Of a stretch of 64,000 nt of DNA, positions 18,310 to 27,629 are shown one piece after another. Positions within the stretch are counted from its first letter, which is position 1. Each line of letters starts with the position of its first letter. Source of the DNA: Anaerolineales bacterium (lineage in GTDB: Bacteria; Chloroflexota; Anaerolineae; Anaerolineales; Villigracilaceae). Below the pieces are notes generated by a model that was given only the letters and a program-made list of their open reading frames with translations, was not told the DNA's origin and made no database searches. The translations under genes and the position numbers were made by a program. The stretch covers positions 38,526 to 102,525 of the forward strand of contig JAUXUL010000016.1 of assembly GCA_030680795.1 (NCBI GenBank), read 5' to 3'.

Positions 18310-19332
18310 CTACTCTGAAAACGGGGTAGCATCATTCGAATCGGACGCAGATTGATTTTCGGCTGCCGCTGATTGCAACTCAGAAGTTGATTTTCTGAGC
18401 CTCCTGCGTACGGAATCTACTAGCCCTGCAAGGCCTTCTGGCATCAGAACAATCGCCAGGAACAGCAAGATACCATATAAGATCAAGCGGATGCTGGGTG
18501 CCACACGCAGTACTTCGGGGACAATGGTCAAGACAACTGCGGTCACAATGATTCCCCGATAGTTTGTAACACCACCAATAAACACAATGATGAGCAGATT
18601 TAATGTGTAGGAGAGACCCAGGTAGTCCGGACAGACGACCGTCATGTAGTGGGCCCATATGCTACCAACTCCGCCTGCCAGCGCCGCTCCTATAAGGAAA
18701 GCCAACTGCTTATAACGAAGGACATTTATTCCCTGTGTGGCTGAAAGAATTTCATCATTCCGGATGGCAGTGAATGTCCGCCCAATACGACCAGTGGTCA
18801 CCAGGCGATAAATAACGATTACGACAATATTCACCAACAGAAACAGGTAGTAATAACCTTGTAAGCTGCTGAGCAAAACTGATGAGCCTTTTGAGAACAG
18901 TGAAACTGCAGGGATGTTGTTGATGCACATAGGGCCACGGGTTAGCTCTACCCAATTTTGAGCGACAAGCTGAAGTGAGACCGCAAGTCCGAGTGTGACG
19001 ATAGCGAAGGAAATATCCGCTAACCGAAACGCCGGCTGGGCCATGATGAATGCTAAGATCATCACAAGAGCAGCTGCCAGCAGGAAGTTCGCCCAGAAAG
19101 GGGTCCCAAACATTGGTGCTAAAATACCCGTCACATATGCGCCCGTTCCGAAGAATGCCGGATGGGCCAGAGAAACGCTCCCCAAGTGGCCTGCAGAAAT
19201 ATCATAGCTTAGCGCATAAGCCACGTACATGGCAGATAGGATCAATATGTGCAGGAAGTACGGCAGCCGTACTATCAGGGGCATCCCGAGTAAGATGATC
19301 ACCAGAAGGGGTAACAACAACTTCTTACCCAT
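18310..19332 (-). CDS. livM: Liv-type ABC transporter permease (LivM)
   Basis: A 340-residue polytopic membrane protein with the LivM hallmark ALSYDISAGHLGSVSLAHPAFFG near residues 40-62, several transmembrane stretches, and the coupling-helix region GRTFTAIRNDEILSATQGINV near 183-203. A charged, Ser-rich cytoplasmic tail of about 30 residues follows LAGLVDSVRRRLR. The start lies 1 base after the livH stop. Confidence 0.92.
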   Translation of the reverse strand: MGKKLLLPLLVIILLGMPLIVRLPYFLHILILSAMYVAYALSYDISAGHLGSVSLAHPAFFGTGAYVTGILAPMFGTPFWANFLLAAALVMILAFIMAQPAFRLADISFAIVTLGLAVSLQLVAQNWVELTRGPMCINNIPAVSLFSKGSSVLLSSLQGYYYLFLLVNIVVIVIYRLVTTGRIGRTFTAIRNDEILSATQGINVLRYKQLAFLIGAALAGGVGSIWAHYMTVVCPDYLGLSYTLNLLIIVFIGGVTNYRGIIVTAVVLTIVPEVLRVAPSIRLILYGILLFLAIVLMPEGLAGLVDSVRRRLRKSTSELQSAAAENQSASDSNDATPFSE

Positions 19333-19333
19333 A

Positions 19334-20203
19334 TTAGATGCTCACCTTTCTACCGAAGATGCCCTGGGGGCGGAGAAGGAGAACGAAGATCAAAACAATA
19401 AAAGCCGCGGCGTCTCGAAACGGATAAGAAACATAACCGGCAAACAAGGCTTCCGTAATGCCCAGCAGGACTGCGGCATATATCGTACCCCGCACATGGC
19501 CCAGTCCGCCTAAAATGACCGCAGCAAGTGCTTTCATCATCACCATAGCCCCAACCGTGGGCTCGACGCTGTACAAAGGTGTAATGATCGAGGCGGCCAG
19601 GGCCGCGAAACCGGAGCCAATCCCAAATGTAATGGAGGAAATTCCATGAATATCCAGCCCGTAAACGACACTGGCTTCCCGGTTTTGGGAGATTGCACGC
19701 ATGGCCTTACCAGTCCGCGTCTTTTGAACGAACCATGTTAGGAGCAGGAAAGAAACAACCGCAACAACCAAAAGTAGGATGCGCTGATAGCTGATATTGA
19801 CAGATGCTACACGAAAAACATTCTGTGAAAGAATAGTGGGAGCCTGGCGAGGGGTAGTTCCCCAGATCAAGATTGCCAGGTTCGTCAGGACGATCGATGC
19901 AGCCAAGGTAGCGATCAATTGTATGCGCCAGGTACGATGAACAACGGGCCGGATAACAATGCGTTCAAAAAGAAAGCCGACCAGAACCATACCCGCAACA
20001 GTGAAAACAACCGCCAGTCCATAAGGAACTCCCTTCTCGACATAGAGAAAAACGAGCAGGTAACCGCTCAGCATGAATAGGTCGCCATGGGCGAAATTCA
20101 CCATACGTAGAACTCCAAAAACAACCGAGAGCCCTGTTGCGACCAGGGCATACATTGCGCCCAGGGTAATTCCGTTGATCAAGTGCAAGATAAAAATATC
20201 CAT
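19334..20203 (-). CDS. livH: Liv-type ABC transporter permease (LivH)
   Basis: A 289-residue polytopic permease with the LivH hallmarks LINGITLGAMYALVATGLS near 9-27, RMVNFAHGDLFMLSGYL near 34-50 and the coupling region GKAMRAISQNREASVVYGLD near 167-186. GAGGAATC precedes the ATG. With LivM it forms the translocation pore; the substrate class of such systems covers branched-chain amino acids, amides, urea and aromatic compounds, so the name does not fix specificity. Confidence 0.92.
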   Translation of the reverse strand: MDIFILHLINGITLGAMYALVATGLSVVFGVLRMVNFAHGDLFMLSGYLLVFLYVEKGVPYGLAVVFTVAGMVLVGFLFERIVIRPVVHRTWRIQLIATLAASIVLTNLAILIWGTTPRQAPTILSQNVFRVASVNISYQRILLLVVAVVSFLLLTWFVQKTRTGKAMRAISQNREASVVYGLDIHGISSITFGIGSGFAALAASIITPLYSVEPTVGAMVMMKALAAVILGGLGHVRGTIYAAVLLGITEALFAGYVSYPFRDAAAFIVLIFVLLLRPQGIFGRKVSI

Positions 20204-20289
20204 GATTCCTCAAAATAGCACCGAAGGACCTCCTAGCGACTGAGGTACGCCGAGAGGCGCACCTCAGTCTGTGATCATTCAGGAAATGT

Positions 20290-21516
20290 TTACTTGGTTG
20301 GGGCTTTTGTTTCTAGTACTTGTAAAAGCTTGATCGTTCCATTTTCAACTGTCGATACGGCCATGTTCGGATAGGCCTGATGGTGTGCATCGAAAGAAAT
20401 TACACCAACCGGTGTTTCTACAGAAATCTTCTCCAGAGCGTCACGGATGCTCTTGCGATCGACTGTTCCTGTCTTGGCTGCCTCTTCAATGGCGGCTTTC
20501 ACCACATAGCGCATGATGAAGTAGCTGGTTGCGCGGTGTGGGCTTGGGGCGGTTCCCCAACGATTCACGAATGCCACATCAAATTTGGGATCTAGCCCAG
20601 GTGCCCACCAGGTACCTTCCATAATGCCTTCGTTCAGGCCAGGTTCTTTTTTCGTCATTTCCATGAACAACGGGGTAACAATCGCACCGCGGGCGAACAG
20701 CTTCTGAGTGAGGCCCAGTTCCTTCAGTTGCCGTAAGATCACGATACCATCACTTTCTGTCGCCACCAGGAGCAGACCTTCCGGTTTATCCTCTTTAATG
20801 TTGAGCAATAAGGGTCGGAAATCAGCGCCACCGCGTTCAAAGTATTCAGTGCTCACAACTTCCACACCTAAACCTCCAAGAATGTCCTGATAGGATTGAG
20901 CCGCACCACGCCCATAATCATCATTATAAGCCAGGATGCTAAGGCTTTTTACTTCCGCTGCGATGAAGGGGGCAAAGCCCTCAGCCATTATCCGATCATC
21001 AGGTACATAACGGAACTGCCATATGTTACCGCCAACTCCCGAGCCGTCATAGATCTTTGGATTGGTGGAACCTTCAGTAATTTGGGCGATCTCCGCCTCG
21101 GGTAGCAAAGGCATCACTGCTAGGGTGGCCGAGCTGCAGCCAGAGCCAAGAATCAAGTCTACGTTATCAACATCCACCAGCTTCCTAACAGCGGTAACTG
21201 CTTGGTCAGGGTTGCAGGCGTTGTCCGCAGTTACCAGTTTAATCGGGTAACCGGCGATTTCATTACCAAGTTCTTCTAGGGCAAGTGTGTAACCCATCAT
21301 GTAGCTCTCACCGACGTAGGCGATCGGCCCGCTAAAGGCTGATGGAACGCCGATAACAATGGGTTCTTTCGGGATTGTTTCCTCAGAGCTTACCTGAGTG
21401 GGGGCCTGTGTGGGGGCCTGTGTTGCTTCCGTTGGGGTAGCCAAGGGCGCACAGCTTGATAGGAGGGTCACGAATATCAGGCTGATCACCAAAGCGAATG
21501 TAAGTTTGCGTTTCAT
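20290..21516 (-). CDS. Periplasmic-type substrate-binding lipoprotein of the Liv ABC importer
   Basis: The 408-residue protein begins with a lipoprotein signal peptide and lipobox LLSSC near residue 22, then a Thr/Pro/Gln linker (QAPTQAPTQ) that probably tethers the domain to the outer face of the membrane. The mature part has the type I binding-protein pattern, with IGVPSAFSGPIAYVGESYMMG near 55 and LILGSGCSSATLAVMPL near 119. The Ser/Thr-rich site resembles binders of small amino acid- or amide-like ligands. AAGGAG precedes the ATG. It is the first transporter gene of the island. Confidence 0.9.
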   Translation of the reverse strand: MKRKLTFALVISLIFVTLLSSCAPLATPTEATQAPTQAPTQVSSEETIPKEPIVIGVPSAFSGPIAYVGESYMMGYTLALEELGNEIAGYPIKLVTADNACNPDQAVTAVRKLVDVDNVDLILGSGCSSATLAVMPLLPEAEIAQITEGSTNPKIYDGSGVGGNIWQFRYVPDDRIMAEGFAPFIAAEVKSLSILAYNDDYGRGAAQSYQDILGGLGVEVVSTEYFERGGADFRPLLLNIKEDKPEGLLLVATESDGIVILRQLKELGLTQKLFARGAIVTPLFMEMTKKEPGLNEGIMEGTWWAPGLDPKFDVAFVNRWGTAPSPHRATSYFIMRYVVKAAIEEAAKTGTVDRKSIRDALEKISVETPVGVISFDAHHQAYPNMAVSTVENGTIKLLQVLETKAPTK

Positions 21517-21659
21517 TTTTTTGCTCCTTTATTCTTAATATTGTAAGACCGGAAATCTTTGTTGGAGGGATTCTTGCTCAATAGAGAAATGGGGGTATGC
21601 ATTTTTAGCGAGGACAATCACATCATAGGGCCTCCTTTTGATCTTCTATTTGTTCCAGA

Positions 21660-22709
21660 TTATCCGAGCAATGCTTTTACATGCGGCATTACCTGCTCGG
21701 CAAAACCTAATATCATGTCGAGGCTGGTGCGTCCTTTTGGCGGGTGTGGCACTAAACAAATTCTGGTAAAACCAGCCTCAATGACACTGGCGACCATACC
21801 CGCCACGTCGGCAGGGGTACCTGACCAGGAAAATGCATCCACAAACCGTTCAGGCAGCAGATCGTGTGCAGCTGCATAGACTTCTGCGAATGTAGCCGTT
21901 CCCATAAAAGTGCCCAACTTCACAGGGATCGTTAAACCGGCCTGCTCGACAAAAGCCTGATCTGGATAGCTGGCATGAACCATCCCAGCGATCATGGGTT
22001 TCACTGCGGCACGAGCTCGCTCCCGGTCCGCATCCAGGCTGAAATCAACCCGTACGGTAACTGCCATCTCATCCATGTGGCGTCCTGCCTCCCAGCAGCC
22101 TTTTTTCACGATATTCCTTGCGAAGGATAGGCTTTGAGGCTGTGCATATGTAGCAATCATGACACCATCGGCCAAGCGTCCGGCCATCTCTAAAATTTTG
22201 TTTCCCCGGCTGGCAATCCATATCGGAATGCCAGCCAATGGTGCAAACAGAAGTTTTGCTTCCTGAGTCGTGACTACCTGACCCTGCATCGTGGAAACTC
22301 GACCGGCAAGCAGATCACGGATGACCAGAATCGATTCAGACAAAGCGCTGAGCGGCTTTTTGCGATCAATACCCAGTTCACGAAAACTGAACCCGCCAGC
22401 GCCCAGGACCAGAATCGCCTGGCCGCAGTTTGCTTCTGCCACCGTAGCAATCGCTGCGGCAATCAGGGCGGGATGATAGCTGTAAGGATCAGCGATGAAC
22501 GTGCCAATTTGCAAGCGTTCTGTCTGGGCTGCAACGAGTCCCATCGTCACCCACATATCGCGATAAAGCTTTTCATTCCCACACCAGATTTGATCATAAC
22601 CTGCCGCGTCCATCCGGCGGACCAGTTCGCGCAGCTCCGGCAGCGGCATGTTGGGGATAAATCCCACTCCTATCTGAATCTGTTGGTTTCCGATTTTCCA
22701 CATAGACAT
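21660..22709 (-). CDS. LLM-class flavin/F420-dependent oxidoreductase
   Basis: A TIM-barrel protein of about 350 residues in the luciferase-like family that includes F420-dependent methylene-tetrahydromethanopterin reductase. The recognisable blocks are VGFIPNMPLPELRELVRRMDAAGYDQIW near the start, LQIGTFIADPYSYHPALIA near 67-85, LVLGAGGFSFRELGI near 100 and VHASYPDQAF near 245. I use the ATG at 22709, which has GAGG upstream; a GTG 9 bases earlier is possible. Its cofactor (FMN or F420) cannot be told from sequence. In this operon it may oxidise the substrate or the methyl carrier product (inference). Confidence 0.75.
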   Translation of the reverse strand: MSMWKIGNQQIQIGVGFIPNMPLPELRELVRRMDAAGYDQIWCGNEKLYRDMWVTMGLVAAQTERLQIGTFIADPYSYHPALIAAAIATVAEANCGQAILVLGAGGFSFRELGIDRKKPLSALSESILVIRDLLAGRVSTMQGQVVTTQEAKLLFAPLAGIPIWIASRGNKILEMAGRLADGVMIATYAQPQSLSFARNIVKKGCWEAGRHMDEMAVTVRVDFSLDADRERARAAVKPMIAGMVHASYPDQAFVEQAGLTIPVKLGTFMGTATFAEVYAAAHDLLPERFVDAFSWSGTPADVAGMVASVIEAGFTRICLVPHPPKGRTSLDMILGFAEQVMPHVKALLG

Positions 22710-22729
22710 GATCCTCACGATGCTGTTGT

Positions 22730-23815
22730 TTAGGCCTCCAGAGCTCTAAAAAGGAACTTTCCGTTTTCAAAGACCTTCCCCCCATCCAGGTAGACTTCGC
22801 CCTGTTGGCGAAGGTCCTTGATCAGGTCCCAATGCAGATCGGATTTATTGATTCCACCACACTCACTGTAAGCCCTTCCTAGAGCAATATGAATGGTTCC
22901 ACCGATCTTCTCATCGTACAAGATGTCATAAGTGAAGCGGTCTATTCCGAAATTCACTCCCACCCCAAACTCACCAATGCGGCTAGCCCCAGCATCCATA
23001 TTCAGGAGCTTGTCGAGGAGGCTCTGGTTCGTTCGGGCAGTTGCTTTTAAAACCTGTCCTTTAGAAAATTCCAGGCGAATCCCTTCCACAAGCTGGCCAG
23101 CATAAACGCCAGGAAACTCAAAAGTAATCATACCTTCAGCGCTGTCATCAACAGGAGCAGTGAAGATTTCTCCGTCGGGCATATTAAGATGACCGTCAGC
23201 AGTTTCATAAATTCGGCCACGGGTCGAAAATATCAGGTCGGTCTCCTTCCCGACCACTCGAACCGTTTCCGCTGCTTGAAATACCTCTCTGATCTGATTG
23301 TACCGTTCAGCCTCTTTCTGCCAGTCACGTAGGGTTGCTCTGAAAAAAAATTCCATCATATCATCCAGCCTCATACCTGCCTGCTGAGCAAAAGACTCAT
23401 TGGGGATCCGGATTAAAACCCAGCGGGTAAGTTCGTTGCGCATGCCAGATATTTTGCCCATGGATTTTTTATGATCTGATAAGGTTTTCGCATCGATGTC
23501 AATAAATTCGTTGGGATTCCTAGCTCCGCGTAACCCAATGTAAACATCAGCCCATTCCATCCCGGATGATTGCATCTCGCATATCCAATCCACCTGTTCT
23601 TTGGAACCGTGTTTCATCAAATCTCGTTCCAAATAAGCAGATTGAAATTCCACAAATGGGAGTCCACCGGCTTTGATCACAGCGTCATAAACTTTTCGCA
23701 TAAGAGGAAATGTGTCAATTTCCATCATTGTGATCAATACGCGCTCCCCTTTTTTTACAGCCGTTGAATAATTCACCAGGATCTCTGCGAGTTGTTGCCA
23801 TCTTGGATCAAACAT
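22730..23815 (-). CDS. M29-family aminopeptidase-like metalloprotein
   Basis: The 361-residue protein shows the pattern of the M29 (aminopeptidase II / AmpS, thermophilic) family: LAEILVNYSTAVKKGERVLI at the start, a central segment around IRIPNESFAQQAG and MPDGEIFTAPVDDSAEGMITFEFPG, and a C-terminal GEFGVGVNFGIDRFTYDILYDEKIGGTIHIALG. Members often have two metal ions and remove N-terminal residues. A strong AAGGAG site precedes the ATG. In a catabolic island it may release a small amide or amino acid from the imported compound (inference). Confidence 0.82.
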   Translation of the reverse strand: MFDPRWQQLAEILVNYSTAVKKGERVLITMMEIDTFPLMRKVYDAVIKAGGLPFVEFQSAYLERDLMKHGSKEQVDWICEMQSSGMEWADVYIGLRGARNPNEFIDIDAKTLSDHKKSMGKISGMRNELTRWVLIRIPNESFAQQAGMRLDDMMEFFFRATLRDWQKEAERYNQIREVFQAAETVRVVGKETDLIFSTRGRIYETADGHLNMPDGEIFTAPVDDSAEGMITFEFPGVYAGQLVEGIRLEFSKGQVLKATARTNQSLLDKLLNMDAGASRIGEFGVGVNFGIDRFTYDILYDEKIGGTIHIALGRAYSECGGINKSDLHWDLIKDLRQQGEVYLDGGKVFENGKFLFRALEA

Positions 23816-23855
23816 ATTTACTCCTTCTTCTTATATCCTGAGGGTTGACTTACTA

Positions 23856-24794
23856 TCATCCGCTCATTTGTTGAGCTAGCCAGAGACTCACCTTTGTGTC
23901 AGAAACAAGGGATGGAATATCACTTGCAGTAATTAATCCCTTTTCGGTAGCGTAAGCGTTGATTAAGTGAGGGGGGGTTACGTCAAAATAATTGCCGGTT
24001 ATATCGAGTGATGGGTGCGAATAATAAAATCCCAACGATGTTGTGGTGATCGGATTAAGGTAAAAATCTCTCCAGGAAATATAGTTGATCTTGTTGCTGT
24101 CTGCGACAATATACAGAGGTTTTTTATACAGCTCGCACAGTCTTGCCGCCGAATACGCTCCGATCTTCCCAACAACGGAGCCATCGAGGTTGATTATCTC
24201 AGCGCCCGAAAGCATCAGGTGGGCGAATTCAATCGCGGCAGGCATGGCGGCATCAATGGTAAGGCGCACATTTATATTGTGTTCGGCAAGACGCCGGGCA
24301 GTATCCCACCCGTCGTTATTGGGGCGGGACTCCGTCACGATTACCATGTTAAGCTTCCCAATGCGATGAAGTTCCAACAAAACACCCAGGACTGTTTCTG
24401 AGAGTGTATGGGTATAGACCACTGTATCCGGGGGCAAAATATCCAATAGGTTATTAGCAATCCTGTCACGATTGGCTAACGGGTCTGACGCATCCTTATG
24501 AAGAGAGCCCAGCTGGCTTTTCACTTCTGCGATATTGTCACCATTTGTCAAGGCATTTTCAACTAACAGCAGAATTAGGTTGATGTTGTTTAATGGAGGC
24601 GCATAAGGAGGGAGTGAATCGAGCAAATAGCGTATATTTTCGTGCAGTTCCGTAACCAAGTCAGAAATTACAATTGCTTGGTTCTCATACACAACATCGG
24701 TGAGAACACGCAAAACTTCCCGCCCACTATGGGCAGCGTGCAATTCGAGTCTACGAAAGTGGTCCGCTAGCTGAGAAATATTTTTATGAATCAT
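23856..24794 (-). CDS. eIF2B-fold protein, divergent isomerase-like paralogue 1
   Basis: The 312-residue protein has the eIF-2B alpha/beta/delta fold pattern shared by translation factor subunits and aldose-ketose isomerases such as methylthioribose-1-phosphate isomerase. Visible blocks are VVTESRPNNDGWDTARRLAE near 151, the GAEIINLDGSVVGKIGAY segment near 200-217 and NYFDVTPPHLINAY near 275. The cysteine that MtnA-type isomerases have after the first conserved loop is replaced (THTLSETV), and the acidic residue after GA is Glu. It is a divergent paralogue of the next gene. A metabolic role in phosphorylated-sugar isomerisation is an inference from the family. Confidence 0.72.
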   Translation of the reverse strand: MIHKNISQLADHFRRLELHAAHSGREVLRVLTDVVYENQAIVISDLVTELHENIRYLLDSLPPYAPPLNNINLILLLVENALTNGDNIAEVKSQLGSLHKDASDPLANRDRIANNLLDILPPDTVVYTHTLSETVLGVLLELHRIGKLNMVIVTESRPNNDGWDTARRLAEHNINVRLTIDAAMPAAIEFAHLMLSGAEIINLDGSVVGKIGAYSAARLCELYKKPLYIVADSNKINYISWRDFYLNPITTTSLGFYYSHPSLDITGNYFDVTPPHLINAYATEKGLITASDIPSLVSDTKVSLWLAQQMSG

Positions 24795-24828
24795 TTGCTT
24801 TGGTCTGAGAATCCTTTGGGTTATTAGT

Positions 24829-25803
24829 CTAAAGCGTGTTGTGGGCCCAAGCTGGAAGAAGTTCGCTTATTCGCTTGCTAAGTTTCATGTTCCACATGAC
24901 ATTAATGCATGCACTAGGAGGAACCGGTCCAAGTTCGGTAATAATCGCAGTGATCAAATGTGGAGGGGTTGTGTCAAATAGGTTTCCAACCACACTGACG
25001 CCAGAATCATACTTTTTATCGCCTAAGACTTCGTGATAATGAACTGGTTCGGAACGGAAAGGCAATCCCAGCAATGTGGCAGTGTCGAATTTCAATGTAT
25101 CGGAAACAAAATAAAAAGGAACGCCGAATTCGCGAGCCGCCAAGGCGGAGAGGTAAGTGCCGGCTTTATTGAATACCGAGCCGTCCGCCGCAATCGCGTC
25201 AACACCAGCAAATCCGATATTGCTGCGGGCCATCAATTCCGCCAAGCAAGCATCAATGCTTATAGTGACCGGGATGCCACTCTTGTGCATTTCATCCACT
25301 GTCCACAAGCCTTCGTTTGCTGGGCGAGCTTCTGTCACAAGCACGGTGAAGTTCTTACCCTGTTCCTTGGCCCTGCGCAAAACCTTCCACACAGATGATG
25401 TCATGCTAAACATAAAAACGTTATCGCCTTCTTTAATCAACTCTGACCCAATGTTGGCAATTTTTTCAAAAGCGGTTTCAATGAGGGTATTGAAGTTTGC
25501 TTGCGTTTCTGCCAAGTGTATTTTTGCTTCACTCACGGAAACGCCATTTTCTATATCCTTCTCAATGGTTCCCATCATCATGTGCAGTACATTGATAGGA
25601 GGGGCGAACGAAGGACAGATCTTCAACAAAGCTATCGCGGCAGCGTCCATTTCTTTGAATAATTTTTCGAGTGACGATGCTTGACTATCCGAGGCCACCT
25701 GAGCCATGGCAGCCATTACCTCTCTAGCAGAATCAGCAGCTCCACCGATTAAATCCTTTACGATTCGGTTGACCACTAACTCAATCGCGGGATGATTTGT
25801 CAT
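24829..25803 (-). CDS. eIF2B-fold protein, divergent isomerase-like paralogue 2
   Basis: About 324 residues starting MTNHPAIELV, with an N-terminal helical part and the eIF2B-type C-terminal half: LVTEARPANEGLWTVDEM near 170, GVDAIAADGSVFNKAGTYLSALAA near 214-237 and LFDTTPPHLITAIITELG near 290. Asp is kept in GVDAI but the MtnA-type catalytic Cys is replaced by FSMTSSV. The start at 25803 has GGAGG 5 bases upstream. It lies directly behind the BtpA gene and precedes paralogue 1, so the two may form a hetero-oligomer, as eIF2B-type subunits do (inference). Confidence 0.72.
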   Translation of the reverse strand: MTNHPAIELVVNRIVKDLIGGAADSAREVMAAMAQVASDSQASSLEKLFKEMDAAAIALLKICPSFAPPINVLHMMMGTIEKDIENGVSVSEAKIHLAETQANFNTLIETAFEKIANIGSELIKEGDNVFMFSMTSSVWKVLRRAKEQGKNFTVLVTEARPANEGLWTVDEMHKSGIPVTISIDACLAELMARSNIGFAGVDAIAADGSVFNKAGTYLSALAAREFGVPFYFVSDTLKFDTATLLGLPFRSEPVHYHEVLGDKKYDSGVSVVGNLFDTTPPHLITAIITELGPVPPSACINVMWNMKLSKRISELLPAWAHNTL

Positions 25804-25818
25804 TGTTACCTCCAAGAA

Positions 25819-26640
25819 TTAATTGATCTTAATGTTATTTCGAAAAGCTTTCACTTTATCCATAAATTCTTTGACTCGCCCTGAGTCAACTTCATTCCAG
25901 ATAAATCCATCCCGTTTGAAGGTTGTTCCAGTAATCACACCATCGGCAATATTCAATTGCTCTTCTACATTCGAAAGGTTTACGCCGGTATTAGCAAAAA
26001 TGGGTATGTCTGGGACAGATAATTTAATCTTTTCCAATAATTGAGTATCGGTTTCTTTACCTGCCATCTGACCAGAAACACACAAACCGTCTGGCCGGGT
26101 ATTAAAAACAGTTGACTGGGCAATACTTTCTGGAGTGCGCTCGGCCAGGTATACAGATGATTCCGGAATAATATTGAAAAGCAACTTAACGTCTTGACCA
26201 TGAATAGCATGTTGATGACGGATAACTTCACCACAGTTCGTATTCCACAGCCCAAAATCGCTGGCATAAACCCCTGTGAATATTTCACGGACAAATTTCG
26301 CGCCAGTTGCAACAGCAAGATCTATAGAGGCAGTGGCATCCCAAAGCACATTAACCCCAAAGGGGATATCAAGTTTATGTTTAATTTCAGCGATCACTCT
26401 TGCCATACATATCGACGTGATCGGATCAACGTTGGTCTTATAAGGAAGGCTGCGTTCATTTGAAAACATCAATGCGTCAACCCCGCCACTTTGAAGGGCC
26501 AGCATATCTTGCCTGGCTCGCTCAACCACCCATCCCATCCCTTTTTGAGGGTCATAAGCTGGATCTCCTGGCAGTGCTTCAAGGTGCACCATAGCTATAA
26601 CTGGTTTCCTCACATAAAAAACATCATTAATCCAATTCAT
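25819..26640 (-). CDS. BtpA/SgcQ-family TIM-barrel protein
   Basis: The 273-residue protein matches the BtpA/SgcQ pattern: VIAMVHLEALPGDPAY near 14, DMLALQSGGVDALMFSNE near 46-63, FGVNVLWDATASIDLAVATGA near 94-114, VREIFTGVYASDFG near 117, FANTGVNLSNVEEQLNIADGVITGT near 212-236. BtpA was named for photosystem I in cyanobacteria; SgcQ lies in an E. coli sugar operon next to a DeoR-type regulator. The function of the fold here is unknown, but a nucleoside or sugar-phosphate enzyme is plausible. A strong GGAGG site precedes the ATG. Confidence 0.85.
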   Translation of the reverse strand: MNWINDVFYVRKPVIAMVHLEALPGDPAYDPQKGMGWVVERARQDMLALQSGGVDALMFSNERSLPYKTNVDPITSICMARVIAEIKHKLDIPFGVNVLWDATASIDLAVATGAKFVREIFTGVYASDFGLWNTNCGEVIRHQHAIHGQDVKLLFNIIPESSVYLAERTPESIAQSTVFNTRPDGLCVSGQMAGKETDTQLLEKIKLSVPDIPIFANTGVNLSNVEEQLNIADGVITGTTFKRDGFIWNEVDSGRVKEFMDKVKAFRNNIKIN

Positions 26641-26827
26641 AAAGTCCTCCGAGAAAGATTATTTTATAGGAATGTGAGTCTTATATTTTGCAATAAGGAA
26701 TATTTTCAAATAGAACGGTTTCCAACGGATGAATTTTTAGGTATCGAGTAAAACTCCAGTAGCTACCATCAGTAAGATGAAATAGGCAATATTCGAAGCA
26801 TGGATTGGGAGACATTTAGGCATAGTG

Positions 26828-27589
26828 TTAAGCAAGCAAGACATCAATATTAAGCTCTTGCAATTTGGCGACGATAGACGGATCGATTGATTTATCTGTA
26901 ACCACTGTATTGACCACATCCACCGGTGCAATTGCGGTAAACGCAACGCGATTAAACTTGGTAGCATCTGCAACCAAGATCACTTGTTTTGCATGGCGGA
27001 TCATTGCCCGTTTTACCAATGTGTCCTCAAGGTTATATTCGGTCAAGCCAGTTTCAAAATCTATCCCTGCCGCAGCGAGAATCAGCTTATCCACGTAGAA
27101 TTCTTCAAACACGCGCTCAGCCAGATGCCCAATCATGGAAAGTTCGGTGGGACGTAGGATGCCCCCGGTAAGTATCAATCGAATGGAAGGATTATCGCAT
27201 AACAAACTAGCGATTGGGAAACAGGGGGTGATAACAGTTAGATTCTGCTTCTCCACTAGGTTACGAGCGACTTCCAAGGTGGTCGTGCCTACGTCAAGGG
27301 CGATACTTTCCCCGCTATGGATCAACTCGGCAGCTAGCTTACCTATGCGTGCTTTTTCTTCTTGACCTAAAGTACTACGAGATAGGAAGGGGGGTTCGTA
27401 ACTTCGTCCCCGATCACTTACGGCGCCCCCGTGCACGCGACGAAGGAGCCTTTTGTGCTCCAATGTAACCAGATCGCGACGAATTGTCATTTCTGAAACC
27501 TTAAATTGGGAGACTAGTTCTGTAACTAGAACAGACCCTTTATTTTCCAAAATATTCAATATGATCCGGTGTCTCTCTTCAGATGGCAT
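26828..27589 (-). CDS. DeoR-family transcriptional regulator
   Basis: The 253-residue protein has a DeoR winged helix at residues 1-60 (ILNILENKGSVLVTELVSQFKVSEMTIRRDL and EHKRLLRRVHGG) and a sugar-phosphate effector domain from about 75 on, with SIALDVGTTTLEVARNL, a LILTGGILRPTELSMIG segment, and DKLILAAAGID. It is the first gene of the island operon and lies 40 bases from a consensus promoter. It is therefore likely an autoregulated repressor that responds to a phosphorylated sugar or polyol, in agreement with the FGGY kinase downstream. Confidence 0.92.
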   Translation of the reverse strand: MPSEERHRIILNILENKGSVLVTELVSQFKVSEMTIRRDLVTLEHKRLLRRVHGGAVSDRGRSYEPPFLSRSTLGQEEKARIGKLAAELIHSGESIALDVGTTTLEVARNLVEKQNLTVITPCFPIASLLCDNPSIRLILTGGILRPTELSMIGHLAERVFEEFYVDKLILAAAGIDFETGLTEYNLEDTLVKRAMIRHAKQVILVADATKFNRVAFTAIAPVDVVNTVVTDKSIDPSIVAKLQELNIDVLLA

Positions 27590-27629
27590 GGCGACTCTTT
27601 GTCAGGAAAATGTGTTCGTATTTGTTTAT

